From contig OY723251.1 in the NCBI GenBank assembly GCA_963210315.1, positions 496,001 to 560,000 of the forward strand: 64,000 bases of DNA, given 5' to 3'. Made by a program: the position numbers and the translations under genes. Under the pieces are notes generated by a model, which saw only the letters and a list, made by a program, of their open reading frames with translations, had not been told where the DNA came from and ran no database searches. Every line of letters begins with the position of its first letter. Position 1 is the first letter of the stretch. Below, piece after piece: positions 32,777 through 42,347 of the stretch. This DNA is from Rhynchopus euleeides (Eukaryota > Euglenozoa > Diplonemea > Diplonemida > Diplonemidae).

Positions 32777-33929
32777 TAGGGGGGGTCAAATGGGGGTGAC
32801 AAACACGATTTTTCAAAAAACCGGCGCAGAGGCCCCAAAGCCCCCGTAAACCCTCCAAACCCCCCCAGATCGGTCCGGAAACCCATCGAACCCCACTTTT
32901 CCACCATTCCGGGCACCTCAGGTGCCCGAATTGGGGTACCTAAATTTTGTGCCACCGTTTGGTACCGTACAGTGCCACTGTGTGGGAGGTTGGAAAAGAA
33001 AATGCCCCAACACACCACATCTGAGGGTTGCAATGCATGTTGCTTGCCAACCACGTCATCCGGTGGGTGTCAGGCGCTATGTAGGTGGCATTAGCCAGGT
33101 CTTCGATGTGTTCTGGCTTGTATATATACCTCCCTGCCTGCGGCACAGGCACTGCCTTTGTCCCCCACACCAGCCACAGAGAGCGTATTGTACTCGGTCC
33201 ACGGTTGCTGATTCATTGTGATGCGTTGTATCCTCGAGTGAACGTCACACACTAGTGGCACCACCACCCGCCATCCGAGAGCTGTATTGACTTTGCGCCC
33301 TTCCGTTGCATTCACCTCGCCACGCATATTGCACCGTTCAGTACCAGTGCTCTTGGGTCAGGCAAAGTAGACCGCAGCAACTACCAATTCTGGCACAATG
33401 GGTACCACGACAGCGCACTTCGTGTGTTCCCGGAATGTACAGCTCGTGTTGCAACAGTCGTTGTCAACACATCCCGGTTGTGGAGCACTGCTGCACAGGA
33501 ATCACACGACCATCTGGACTTGTTCCGTACCTACAGGCAGCCTCCCGGTGCATGGTGGCAGGGAGGTACATATACAAGCCAGAACTCATCGAAGACCTGG
33601 CTAATGCCACCTACATAGCGCCTGACACCCACCGGATGACGTGGTTGGCAAGCAACATGCATTGCAACCCTCAGATGTGGTGTGTTGGGGCATTTTCTTT
33701 TCCAACCTCCCACACAGTGGCACTGTCCGGTACCAAACGGTGGCACAAAATTTAGGTACCCCAATTCGGGCACCTGAGGTGCCCGGAATGGTGGAAAAGT
33801 GGGGTTCGATGGGTTTCCGGACCGATCTGGGGGGGTTTGGAGGGTTTACGGGGGCTTTGGGGCCTCTGCGCCGGTTTTTTTGAAAAATCGTGTTTGTCCA
33901 CGTAAAAGGGTGGCATTTGACCCCCCCTA
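32777..33929 (+). mobile_element. 1153-bp inverted-arm element, copy A
   Basis: The left arm 32777-33138 and right arm 33557-33929 are inverted copies of each other at well over 90%. They surround an interior of about 418 bp. The termini are TAGGGGGGGTCAAATG. The right arm carries an extra piece of about 11 bp near its end (CACGTAAAAGGG), absent from the left. The arms have an open frame containing YIAPDTHRMTWLASNMHCNP and the interior has one with SNYQFWHNGYHDSALRVFP, but stops interrupt both and I cannot name a family. A second copy of the same length is at 56408-57560 with its interior reversed. Confidence 0.88.
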
Positions 33930-34669
33930 GGCATAGTGCCCCAAACATATGTTTTGGGCCAGAATATTCCAGAATATTTTTTTATGTTTGCAACTTTCAA
34001 AAAATATTTTCAAAAATATTTTGGAGGATCCTTGAAATCGGTAGTGGACAGTAGCGGACAGGGCGGACATTTCCTTGTGGAAAAAGTGCCCGAAAAAAAA
34101 ATTCGAAAAGGTCCCCCTTACAGAATTAGCCTTTTTTCAAAAAATCGGAAAATTTCGGACCGCAATTTGTACCCAAGAAAGTGCCGAATTTTCGGACTTG
34201 GTCCGATTTGAACGATTTCCGTGCCTCTTGCAACCCCCATGAGGGGGGGGCTGCTGTTTCGGGTTCTTCCGGTGGTACATGCTGGGGTGTCAGGACAGGT
34301 AATCCTGCTCGCTGTACCCGGTGATCCCTGACGCAGCCAGGAAGTGGAGAGCCTTGGAACCCTGGTTGAGGCCTGTAACACCCGGCCTTCCTGCCACTTG
34401 TGGCATTGTGGAGTGGAGGTGGATATGGAGAAGGTTCTCTCTCCGTCCGGTCGAGCACAACCGTCCTCTCCAGCCAGGGGTCATCTACTTTCCAAACAAG
34501 GGCCAGGAACATGCTCAAACAAACTAATTGATCAGAAAATCTGGCTTGCCGTGGAATCATTGAGCAAAATTTGGGGAGTGATGGGTGCCCCATTGCTGCA
34601 TATGACATGTCCATTTTTGACGATTTTTGGGCAGAATTTGGTGCGTGGGACCTTTCGATTTTCATGAAT

Positions 34670-35070
34670 TTTTCGGAATTTCGTGGGGACCGGTACCCCA
34701 TTTGAGGGCCAAAAATCTCATTTCCGAGGCCTGGGAATGGTCGCAGTGGCCTCAGATGTCCAAAAACGTTCAATTGACCTCTCCTCGAAAAAAATTCGAA
34801 AGGTCCCCCCTCCTGGCACCCCGGATTAGGACATGTCTCTGGGGGTGTCCGGGGGGCATTTTTGGCCCATTTTTGGCTGGGGAAAATGGGCCATTTTTCA
34901 CGATTTTTTCGGTTTTTCGGTTTTTTGTCCGGACCGGCACCGCATTTGAGGGGCCAAAATCTGATTTCCGAGGCCCGGGAATGGTCGCAGTGGCTTCATT
35001 TGGCCAAAAACGTTCAATTTACCCTTCCCCAAAAAAAATTCGAAAGGGTCCCCCTACAAATCGCCGGTCT
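34670..35070 (+). repeat. two tandem copies of a ~135-bp module
   Basis: The module includes GGACCGG(T/C)AC, ATTTGAGGG, CTGATTTCCGAGGCCCGGGA, GGTCGCAGTGGC and CAAAAACGTTCAATT, and ends AAAAATTCGAAAGG(G)TCCCC. It occurs at about 34690-34812 and 34930-35055, and again at about 59615-59760. Confidence 0.85.
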
Positions 35071-35073
35071 TAG

Positions 35074-35179
35074 GGGGTCTTCGCTACGGGGTGATCGTCA
35101 GTGCATTTTGGTGCATTTCCTGTTGAATTGGCTGAAAACTGACGAAGTTTGTCGAAGTTTGTCGACCAGCGAAGACCCC
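35074..35179 (+). mobile_element. MITE-1 copy, 106 bp, with perfect 5-bp target duplication
   Basis: It begins GGGGTCTTCGCT and ends AGCGAAGACCCC. CTTAG stands on both sides (35069-35073 and 35180-35184). It is the best-preserved copy and sits inside the module repeat, so it inserted after that repeat formed. Confidence 0.92.
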
Positions 35180-35264
35180 CTTAGGAAATTTTTTTTTGGG
35201 CACCCAGATTTCAAAAAATTTCAAACTATTTTCTGGACCAAAAATCAAACTATTGAGGTCCTGG

Positions 35265-35545
35265 CCGGACATGTCCGGGGGGGGGTCAAAATTGGATTTC
35301 CCGAATTTCCGGGTCCGGACATGTCCGCCCGGACATCCGGACACCAGAAAATGTCCGCCCGGACATGTCCGCCCTGTCCGGGGCGGACATTTCTGGATGT
35401 CCGGATGTCCGGGCGGACATGTCCGGGCGGGAAATTCGGGAAATGTCCGGGGGGGGGGGGGGGGGGGGGGGGGTCAAAATTGGACCCGGACATCCGGACA
35501 CCCGGATTTCCGGGTCCGGGCATGTCCGCCCTGTCCGCCCTGAAA
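35265..35545. repeat. cluster of GGACATGTCC dyads
   Basis: The perfect 10-bp palindrome GGACATGTCC occurs at 35267, 35317, 35361 and 35415. Many half-sites (GGCGGACAT, ATGTCCGG) and a G run of over 20 bases at about 35452-35473 accompany it. Spacings of 44-54 bp are irregular. The cluster is non-coding. Confidence 0.85.
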
Positions 35546-36007
35546 TCGCCTAAGGGGCCGGGGGAAATCCAGGAAATTCGGGAAATCCAGGAATATGAAG
35601 AATCCTCCTTTGGCTTTTTCAAGGCAAATACTGCAGAAACCCCTGCAACCTTGCAGCATCCAATGTTCCTGGAGTGAAATTTGGAGTGAAAATCACTCCA
35701 AAATCACTCAGTGTGGACGCAGAAGTGAATCCTTCAGGAATACACCCGCACACCTCACATTGGCGGTGTATAAACCACCTGATATTTTTACTCGTTACGA
35801 GCGACGAAGTAGCGCGAAGTAGCGACGTGCCCATTTTTTCCCGGTCCGTTCTAAAATAGTTACGTTCCAAAAGTCCGTTACTGGTGCTGTCAAAGACGCT
35901 TCGCACAATATACGCACGAACTACCCAAAGTACGCTCGGGCTACGCACGAAGTACGCAGGAACTACGCAATTTGAACTTTCTTGCACCCCCCAGTCATTA
36001 TTTGCAC

Positions 36008-36057
36008 GCACTCCAGGTCCCATATTTGCACCAGTGCAAATATGAGACCTGGAGTGC
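36008..36057. repeat. 23-bp-arm hairpin
   Basis: The arms 36008-36030 and 36035-36057 match at 22 of 23 positions around a 4-base loop (CCAG). The neighbouring 35800-35970 has short direct repeats of the ACTACGCACGAAGTACGC type. Confidence 0.85.
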
Positions 36058-36212
36058 AAATATGAGGAATTTCCGAGTTCGTCGTGATGTGCAAAACATG
36101 ACTGGGTTGTGCAAGAAACCATCATCTGCACCCCGTATCGGCCTCAATTGCACCCTCGTGCAGGTAAAAAAAGGCCTCGGGCCTCCGGCCCTCGGACCGT
36201 TTTTTAATTACG

Positions 36213-36325
36213 CATACGACCTTCGCGCGGAAAGTGTCATTCAGCCCTGCCAAACGTGCTCTACACACCACCCCCTTCATCAGGCAAGTGGGTTTGTAAG
36301 GGTGTGTGGAAGCGTCAACGCTCGG
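36213..36325 (-). repeat. dispersed repeat S2, inverted copy
   Basis: Reverse complement of 22840-22952 over nearly its full length, with few differences. Confidence 0.8.
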
Positions 36326-36954
36326 GTGCAGGAAATTTACACTTTGGTCGCAAATGGCGTTACACATGCACTATGCACAACGTGTGCACGATTTCGGCAG
36401 AACTACGCACAACCAACGCAATTTGGACCTTTCAACAACACCATTCACGGTACTTCGATTTTGGGTGGGAAAGATGGGGCAAGGAAGTGGCAAAAACTGC
36501 GAAGAAGGTCGAAAATTTTCACATTTTCATCAGAAACCATATTCAACGGATTCCGATTTTCGGGTGAAATCAAGCAGGTTGGCACAATGGCTCATGTTCA
36601 CCCAAAAATGCACCTACCAAACCTCTTTTGCTTGATTTTTGGGACGGCATGGGTGATCCAGAGGCCAAAAATCACGATTTTGTCACCAATTCCTTCGACA
36701 ACGGACAGTTCCAGACCACAAGGACCACATTTTGGGGTCAGAATTTTCTCGGTCAAAAAATTCGAAAAATCTGAAATCTCTCGGAATTTTGAGCATTTTT
36801 TGAGATTGGCATGCCCATTTTAGACCCTTTGCGTGGCTCTAAACCCAAAAATTTGCTCGAAAATGGCCTCAAATAGCCTAAAACAGCCCATTCTGGCCAC
36901 CCCGAAAAAAAATTCGAAAAGGGTCCCCCTATAGAAGTTGCCCAAAAATACCGA

Positions 36955-37180
36955 AAATAACGCGGTATTACCGGTAATAACGGTAATAACGTTACCGATA
37001 ACGGTATTACCGTTCCTGATAACGGTAATAACGGTATTACCGTTATCGATAACGGTATAACGCGGAAAAATAACGTTACCGATTTTTGGATAACGTTATT
37101 CGGCCGTTCTGGAACGTTATTAACGGTAAGTTATTTTACCGAAAAAATAACGGTATTACCGTTACTGGTAACGCAATAAC
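36955..37180. repeat. TAACGGTAAT-type low-complexity tract
   Basis: TAACGGTAATAACGG and its complement TATTACCGTTA recur more than ten times in mixed orientation over about 220 bp, so the tract can fold on itself in many ways. It is AT-rich, unlike the surrounding poly-G/C DNA. Confidence 0.85.
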
Positions 37181-37412
37181 GCCCGATGTATGTATATACT
37201 CTTGTATTTGCATGGTAGACAACTTTTCAGCTAAAAAACAATTTTTTGGGAACCCTGAATTACGTAAGCTGGCACGGTGTATAGAAGAGTATACCCTTGT
37301 ATTTGCCCCCCCCCCCAGTAAAAAATCAGAAGCAAAACAAAAGCAACACGACGAGAAGGTGCCTGCAGAATTTTCCGGGGATGTTTTTTCTCCGGGGGGG
37401 GAGGGCGCGAAC

Positions 37413-40400
37413 CTACAGCGCTGACAGCGGATTCACCGCACGCACCAGGATCGTGCTCCCCATATCCGGGAGATAAGCTGTCTGCGCACGCGTCCTCCCC
37501 ACCGCATCCACCACCGCCAGCGCCGAACCCCCCTGCAGCAACATTGTCGGCCTCCGCGGCGCCACCGGAAACGCATTCCGGATACACAGCGCAGGCGCCC
37601 CCACCAGCACCTCCGTATCCGTGTCCGAGTCAGACCCCTCCACCACCTCCACGCCGCCACCTCCCAACGCCTCTCCCTCCTCCCCACCCTCCCCCGCCTC
37701 CGCCTCGCTCGCCCCGCTGCTCAGGCTCGGGCGGGGCGAAGGGGAAAGGCTCCGGGGCAGCGTCAGGCGAACCCTCGGCGGCGATGTGAAGGTCTGTATT
37801 AGGGGCACCGGGGTGGCCCCTCCCCCCCCTCCGGCCGGCGCCGGCGTCACCGGGCTGCGCAGCTGCAGCAGCGCGGGGGGCTGATACAGCAGCGAGGTGT
37901 TGGGCAGCAGCAGGGCGGGTGTCCGCGGGGTGACGGGCAGCGTGCTGTTGTGGGGGCTCGGAGGAGCACACCCCGCCTCCACGGTGACATTGAGCCTCTC
38001 CTGTGCCGACAGGGTCCTCCCCCCGCCGCTGCCCCCGCCAGCGCCCCCCGAGTGCCCCCGAGTGTCGCACAGCGACCCAAGCGGGGTCCACGGCGCTGAA
38101 TGGGGGATGGGCGACACCGGTGAGACTGACACAATAGATGACGCCAGATCCCTCGTGTCAATCAGAGCTCCGCCCCACCGCAGCGAGCTCCTCGCAGTCA
38201 GCTCCGCCAGCTCCGCAGAGGCGTCGGCGGGGGGGTCTGGGGAGGCAGCACCACTGCCTCCACCGAAGGCGTTCTCCTGGAGGCGGGTGCGCCTCCCCGT
38301 CGCCAGGACATAGATCTCCCCTGAGATGTCGAGCACGGCCTTCGCCATCAGCGCAACCACTGCGGCGACCATGAGGTGTGCGGCATAGGTGAAAGCGGTG
38401 CTGTTGAGATCTCCGCTGAAAAACCCTATCGAGGTGAGGGTGACGGCCCCCATCTGCACCGAGTTCGCACACAGCATGATGTAGTTGTCCCGGAGACGCG
38501 CCCGGGGCCAGATTGCAGCCTCGGCGATGAGGAGGATGAGGAAAATGAGGCCAATGGAAACGCCTCGGAAGGCACAGCCACGGAGGGTGTCGGCGGAGGC
38601 GGCCTGAACAGAGGCGATAGCAAGGCTCCCTGCCAGTTCGATGCAAACATAACATGCCCACTCCTGGCGGAAGGGGAGGACACAGGAGGCGTACCGCAGA
38701 GCCCAGTGCTCTTCTTCCTTCCGGCTGACCCACTCGCCGGGTCCGATGAAGAAGCAGAGAGTTTTCTGGTCGCGCGTGTCAGGGTCTGGAGTGAAGTAGG
38801 CCTTGTGTGGTATCCCTTTGCCAATCCGGTTCAGCAGAACGCATGGTATAGCGATGCAGAAGAGGAGCGCCCCGACGGCGAAGGCGGCAATCCCCGGGGT
38901 TCGGGAGTGGAACACGAGCACCATCGCCCCGAGGGCTGTCCCGTGGAGGAGGAATTGGAAGACGAAGAGGGGGGTTGATGGGAACCTGCAGAGCCCCAGG
39001 GTGTCGAGGCTGGGGACGAGCTGTGTCAGGGAGAGGCATTTCACGATGCAGGACATCGCGAGCCAGAAGGCGACTGTTATGGCGAGGTTGCCTGCAACCA
39101 TGCCTAGAGCGGGGGAGTCGAGCAGCACCCACTGCGTGGGGTGAAGGGGGAGAGCGTAGGTTTCCTCAGTCGCTTCGGCTGCCTGACCCACCCTGCAGGT
39201 GGAGGAGATGAGGATCAGACGCAACACCGGTGCGGCTGCCGCCGCTCCGGAGAGCGTGGAGACGAGTGCAGCCCCGCCACCCAGCACCTCTGCCGTTGCC
39301 TGCGCGCTCCCCATGGCAGATTCGAAGCGGGTCGGCGGAGCTGCCGTGGCGTTCACCCCCTTCCCATCCCCATCCCCCCCGGCCCCAGCAGCGAGCGTCA
39401 TAGAGGGGTTCCCCGTGTCATCTGTGTCGTTTGGGTTTCCACCGGCTGGCGTGTCAGTCCCGCGGTGCCCCGGTGTGGGTGTAGGGGCAGCGGTGTCGGG
39501 TGATTTGCTAGCGTTCGCTGTGGTGCCGTCAGGGTGTGGCGTGGTGGCCTGTGTCGACGGTGCGGCTGTGGGGGTGGGCTGTGGCGGTGTGGCTGTGCCC
39601 TGCGGGGATGCGGAGGAGGAGGAGGAGGGAGAGGAGGAGGGGAAGGAGGGTGTGCCTGTTGGGGCAGCGGTCAGCCCAGGAGGGAGGGGTGCAGGGGAAG
39701 CGGGTGTCGGTGGCAGAGGTGTTGCAGACGCAGGCGTTGCAGGGGCTGCGGGTGGCGCGGGTGTCAGCGGTGCAGGTGTTGTGGGTGCATCTGTCGGTGG
39801 TGAGTGGGTCGGCGGCGCAGGCGTCGCAGGGGGTGCGGGTGTTGGTGGCACAGATGTCACAGGTGCAGGTGTCAGAGGCGCTGGTGTCGGCGGCACAGGT
39901 GTCGGCGGCGCAGGCGTTGCGGGAGGTGCGGGTGTTGGCGGCACAGCTGTCACAGGTGCAGGTGTCCGAGGTGCTGGTGTCGGCGGCACAGGTGTCGGCG
40001 GCGCAGGCGTCGCAGGAGGTGCGGGTGTTGGTGGCACAGATGTCACAGGCGCAGGTGTCAGAGGCACTGGTGTCGGCGGCACAGGTGTCGCAGGCGCAGG
40101 TGTCAAAGGTACAGGCGTTGCAGGTGCACCCGTCGGTGGTGAGGGAGTCAGCGGTGCAGGGGTCACAGGTGCGGGCGTCGGTGGCACAGGTGTTGCGGGC
40201 GCAGGCGTCTGAGGCTGCCCTGTGGGTTCTGCTGTGGGGGCCAGAGTCATGGGTGCCGCAGTGGCAGGCGTCATCGGCAGCGGTGTCGGCACGGGTGTTG
40301 GCACCGGTGTCGGCACCGGTGTCGGAGAAGGCGTCACTGGGGCCGTCGCCAGGTCACAGGAACACGTCTCATGCCCACAGTCGCAGCACTCCAGGTTGTT

Positions 40401-40568
40401 CCCAGGGCAGCGCTGGATAGGCAAGCCCATCTGGCTCTCCCACATGCAGCAGTGAGTGGTCATACACGGCGTGTCCTGCTGCCCCATCCAGCATGTTGGC
40501 GCAGTAGCCTGCGCACACAGCACACATGCACACAGCAGGCACAACCGTGCGAAGCCTGCAGCATGCAT
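37413..40568 (-). CDS. Cys-rich mucin-stalk multi-pass surface protein B
   Basis: The frame opens at 40688, but the ATG at 40568 follows a strong acceptor-like tract (CACCCTCCACCCGCTTGCAG) by 14 nt and begins a signal peptide (MHAAGFARLCLLCACVLCAQ), giving 1051 residues. Residues 24-75 are a compact domain with ten Cys (TCWMG, PCMTTHCC, RCPG, ECCDCG, TCSC), unlike the A-type ectodomain. A Pro/Thr stalk (TPAP/TPVP units) runs to about residue 380, then a Gly/Asp linker. The membrane block shares ALVSTLSGAAAAA, LHPTQW, LCRFPSTPLFVFQF and IGPGEWVS with gene A3 at equivalent places, seven to eight segments in all. The tail of about 220 residues is Ser/Pro/Glu-rich. Same membrane module, different ectodomain: a domain-swapped member of the family. 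Confidence 0.92.
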   Translation of the reverse strand: MHAAGFARLCLLCACVLCAQATAPTCWMGQQDTPCMTTHCCMWESQMGLPIQRCPGNNLECCDCGHETCSCDLATAPVTPSPTPVPTPVPTPVPTPLPMTPATAAPMTLAPTAEPTGQPQTPAPATPVPPTPAPVTPAPLTPSPPTGAPATPVPLTPAPATPVPPTPVPLTPAPVTSVPPTPAPPATPAPPTPVPPTPAPRTPAPVTAVPPTPAPPATPAPPTPVPPTPAPLTPAPVTSVPPTPAPPATPAPPTHSPPTDAPTTPAPLTPAPPAAPATPASATPLPPTPASPAPLPPGLTAAPTGTPSFPSSSPSSSSSASPQGTATPPQPTPTAAPSTQATTPHPDGTTANASKSPDTAAPTPTPGHRGTDTPAGGNPNDTDDTGNPSMTLAAGAGGDGDGKGVNATAAPPTRFESAMGSAQATAEVLGGGAALVSTLSGAAAAAPVLRLILISSTCRVGQAAEATEETYALPLHPTQWVLLDSPALGMVAGNLAITVAFWLAMSCIVKCLSLTQLVPSLDTLGLCRFPSTPLFVFQFLLHGTALGAMVLVFHSRTPGIAAFAVGALLFCIAIPCVLLNRIGKGIPHKAYFTPDPDTRDQKTLCFFIGPGEWVSRKEEEHWALRYASCVLPFRQEWACYVCIELAGSLAIASVQAASADTLRGCAFRGVSIGLIFLILLIAEAAIWPRARLRDNYIMLCANSVQMGAVTLTSIGFFSGDLNSTAFTYAAHLMVAAVVALMAKAVLDISGEIYVLATGRRTRLQENAFGGGSGAASPDPPADASAELAELTARSSLRWGGALIDTRDLASSIVSVSPVSPIPHSAPWTPLGSLCDTRGHSGGAGGGSGGGRTLSAQERLNVTVEAGCAPPSPHNSTLPVTPRTPALLLPNTSLLYQPPALLQLRSPVTPAPAGGGGGATPVPLIQTFTSPPRVRLTLPRSLSPSPRPSLSSGASEAEAGEGGEEGEALGGGGVEVVEGSDSDTDTEVLVGAPALCIRNAFPVAPRRPTMLLQGGSALAVVDAVGRTRAQTAYLPDMGSTILVRAVNPLSAL

Positions 40569-42347
40569 GTCCTGCCATACGCCTGCAAGCGGGTGGAGGG
40601 TGTGAAGACACCGAATATGGTCGCAATGACATGTGCACTGAGTGATGTTGCCTCGTAGCGTGTTGTGGAATGTAAAGATGCAAGGCACGTGGCACAGCCT
40701 GCCAGGTCTTCTTCAGAGTCTGCAAGAAGGGGGGGGGGGGTGGGTGGGGATACGTCCCATCAAGCCAAGTCGCGGGTAATGTCGCATGCAGAAGCCTACA
40801 GGAATCGCAACCAGAGCTTGTTGAAGCGCTGTACCTCGGGGTTGCTTTAAACGAACACCAATGGGGGCCCTCGCTACCAAGTGTGACTGAGTTATGGGGG
40901 ATGTTGGCACACGCTGGGGAGGGTTCACATGATGACATAACATATATCAGAAGCACACACCCACGTGGCGCTGTCCTTGGCAGGACTTTGAAAGTGCCGC
41001 CTTGATATCCTTGTTGGATAGAACCCTCATATCACACCCTCAATCAGCTGACGACAGAGTGAGAAAAAGTGAGAAGTCAGCCATGTTTGGCTGAAAACTG
41101 ACGACTCGTGACTCACAGTGACTCGTAGCGAGGGCCCCCAATGGGAGGTTCAGTAGACAAAACGACCGCCCTCCTCCTGAGGGACGCCCCGCATCCTGGA
41201 AGTGCACCAAGACGGCACACAACGGCAGCAGGGCTGTGTCGCTCTGGAGGGCTGGTGTCAGTTTTCATGCGCCAATTTGCAACCCCTCTGGAAAGAGGGG
41301 TTGTATGCGGCACTCAGTGTGACGAAAGATCTGCCGTCCACCCCAGCCCGCTACACCGCCTACCCAACCCCTACCCCCCCACCCACACGGCCCCTCGGTG
41401 CCCTTTTCCAGGGGGTTCGCGAGGCAGAGTCTCTCGAAATTTGGCAGACAGTTGGCAGAAATTCATGAAAGATGGCGCATCTATTGCGTATATGAGTATC
41501 CTATACATAACGTGTGCTGCCAACAGTCTCTCTTACCGTAACCTGCCGGGGCACACTGTGAGGCCCAGCATCTGAGTCTGGGGCTGTAAGGAGGGTTGAG
41601 ACCTTCGCAGTGAAGCAAAAATCGTACTCCGCCAAAGCCTTCCGCTTTAATGTCGATACCCTGTCCAGCAACTGTGGGAGAACAGTTCCGGACTCGGGGT
41701 ACCAACCAATTCATGCTTTTGAAATGGGATACATGAATGAGGCCATTACGCTCGCCATATGTGTCTGGAAAGACCTCAAATGCCCGAACAGGGGGGGTGG
41801 GTAAAGCGAAGTGGAAGAAGACCGGAAAGTACATACCAAAACTGACGGGTGGAGGAGGGACGGGCAAAATTGAACAAGCCTCCCGACACCCCCCTCCAGC
41901 GGTGCGATGCGGGTCTTTCTTGTCGCCACACCGGGGTGCACAGGAAAAACTGTCCGCACAACAGGAGAAGGTGGTGTGTTGGGTTCTTGTGCTATGAGGA
42001 TTCAGACGTGGGGATGAGGACTGCAGCCTCGGAAATCACACGAGGGGGGGCAGGCAAGTAGGGCTGAGGAGAGGTTTGGGTGGCTGCTCAGGAGAGGGGA
42101 TCGCCACATGTCACGAAGGAATGGAGGAGGGGCAGAGGCTGTGGTGAAACGCCACACACCGAGAGCACCTGCTCTTGATGTGATCTCCACTGTCCCACAC
42201 ACAACCCACAAACCAGGGGGGCGCCGCCGCACACTACACATATTGGCTCAGCTTTGGGTGGCACAACAAAGCGGAACCCCCCACTCCCCCACCCCCACCC
42301 TCGCGCAGGGCTCATGTGAGATCTCCAATACAGCCCCCAACCCTACC
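40569..42347. other. intergenic between gene B and the cyclase-like gene
   Basis: It holds a poly-G run at about 40730-40741, the MITE-2 copy at 40863-41137, and a 40-bp motif at 41655-41700 shared with 4090-4130. No coding region is convincing. Confidence 0.55.
40863..41137 (+). mobile_element. MITE-2 copy, 275 bp, with 5-bp target duplication
   Basis: It begins GGGGGCCCTCGCTACCAA and ends GTAGCGAGGGCCC. CCAAT stands on both sides (40858-40862 and 41138-41142). The interior is longer than in the 98-99 bp copies and mostly unrelated beyond the ends. Confidence 0.82.

Larger units (their letters stand above)
33930..37412. other. AT-rich, module-repeated intergenic region
   Basis: It starts with about 93 bp identical to 57561-57652 (CCCCAAACATATGTTTTGGG...). 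It then carries repeated modules ending AAAATTCGAAAAGGGTCCCC (near 34090, 34790, 35035 and 36915), a MITE-1 copy, GGACATGTCC dyads, a 23-bp hairpin, an S2 copy and a TAACGGTAAT-type region. I see no gene; frames such as 35972-36823 (plus) are plain and lack motifs. Confidence 0.6.

Noticed and set aside
33306..33755. 149-codon frame inside the inverted-arm element, repeated at 56571-57020
   Set aside because: Conserved only because the two element copies are almost identical; neighbouring frames are equally open and no family is recognised.
35267..35424. GGACATGTCC matching the animal p53-family half-site
   Set aside because: Any such dyad fits that loose consensus; nothing suggests p53-type regulation in this organism.
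39199..40212. Plus-strand frame across gene B
   Set aside because: Antisense of the gene B stalk and membrane region; the minus gene is supported by signal peptide, membrane segments and similarity to A3.
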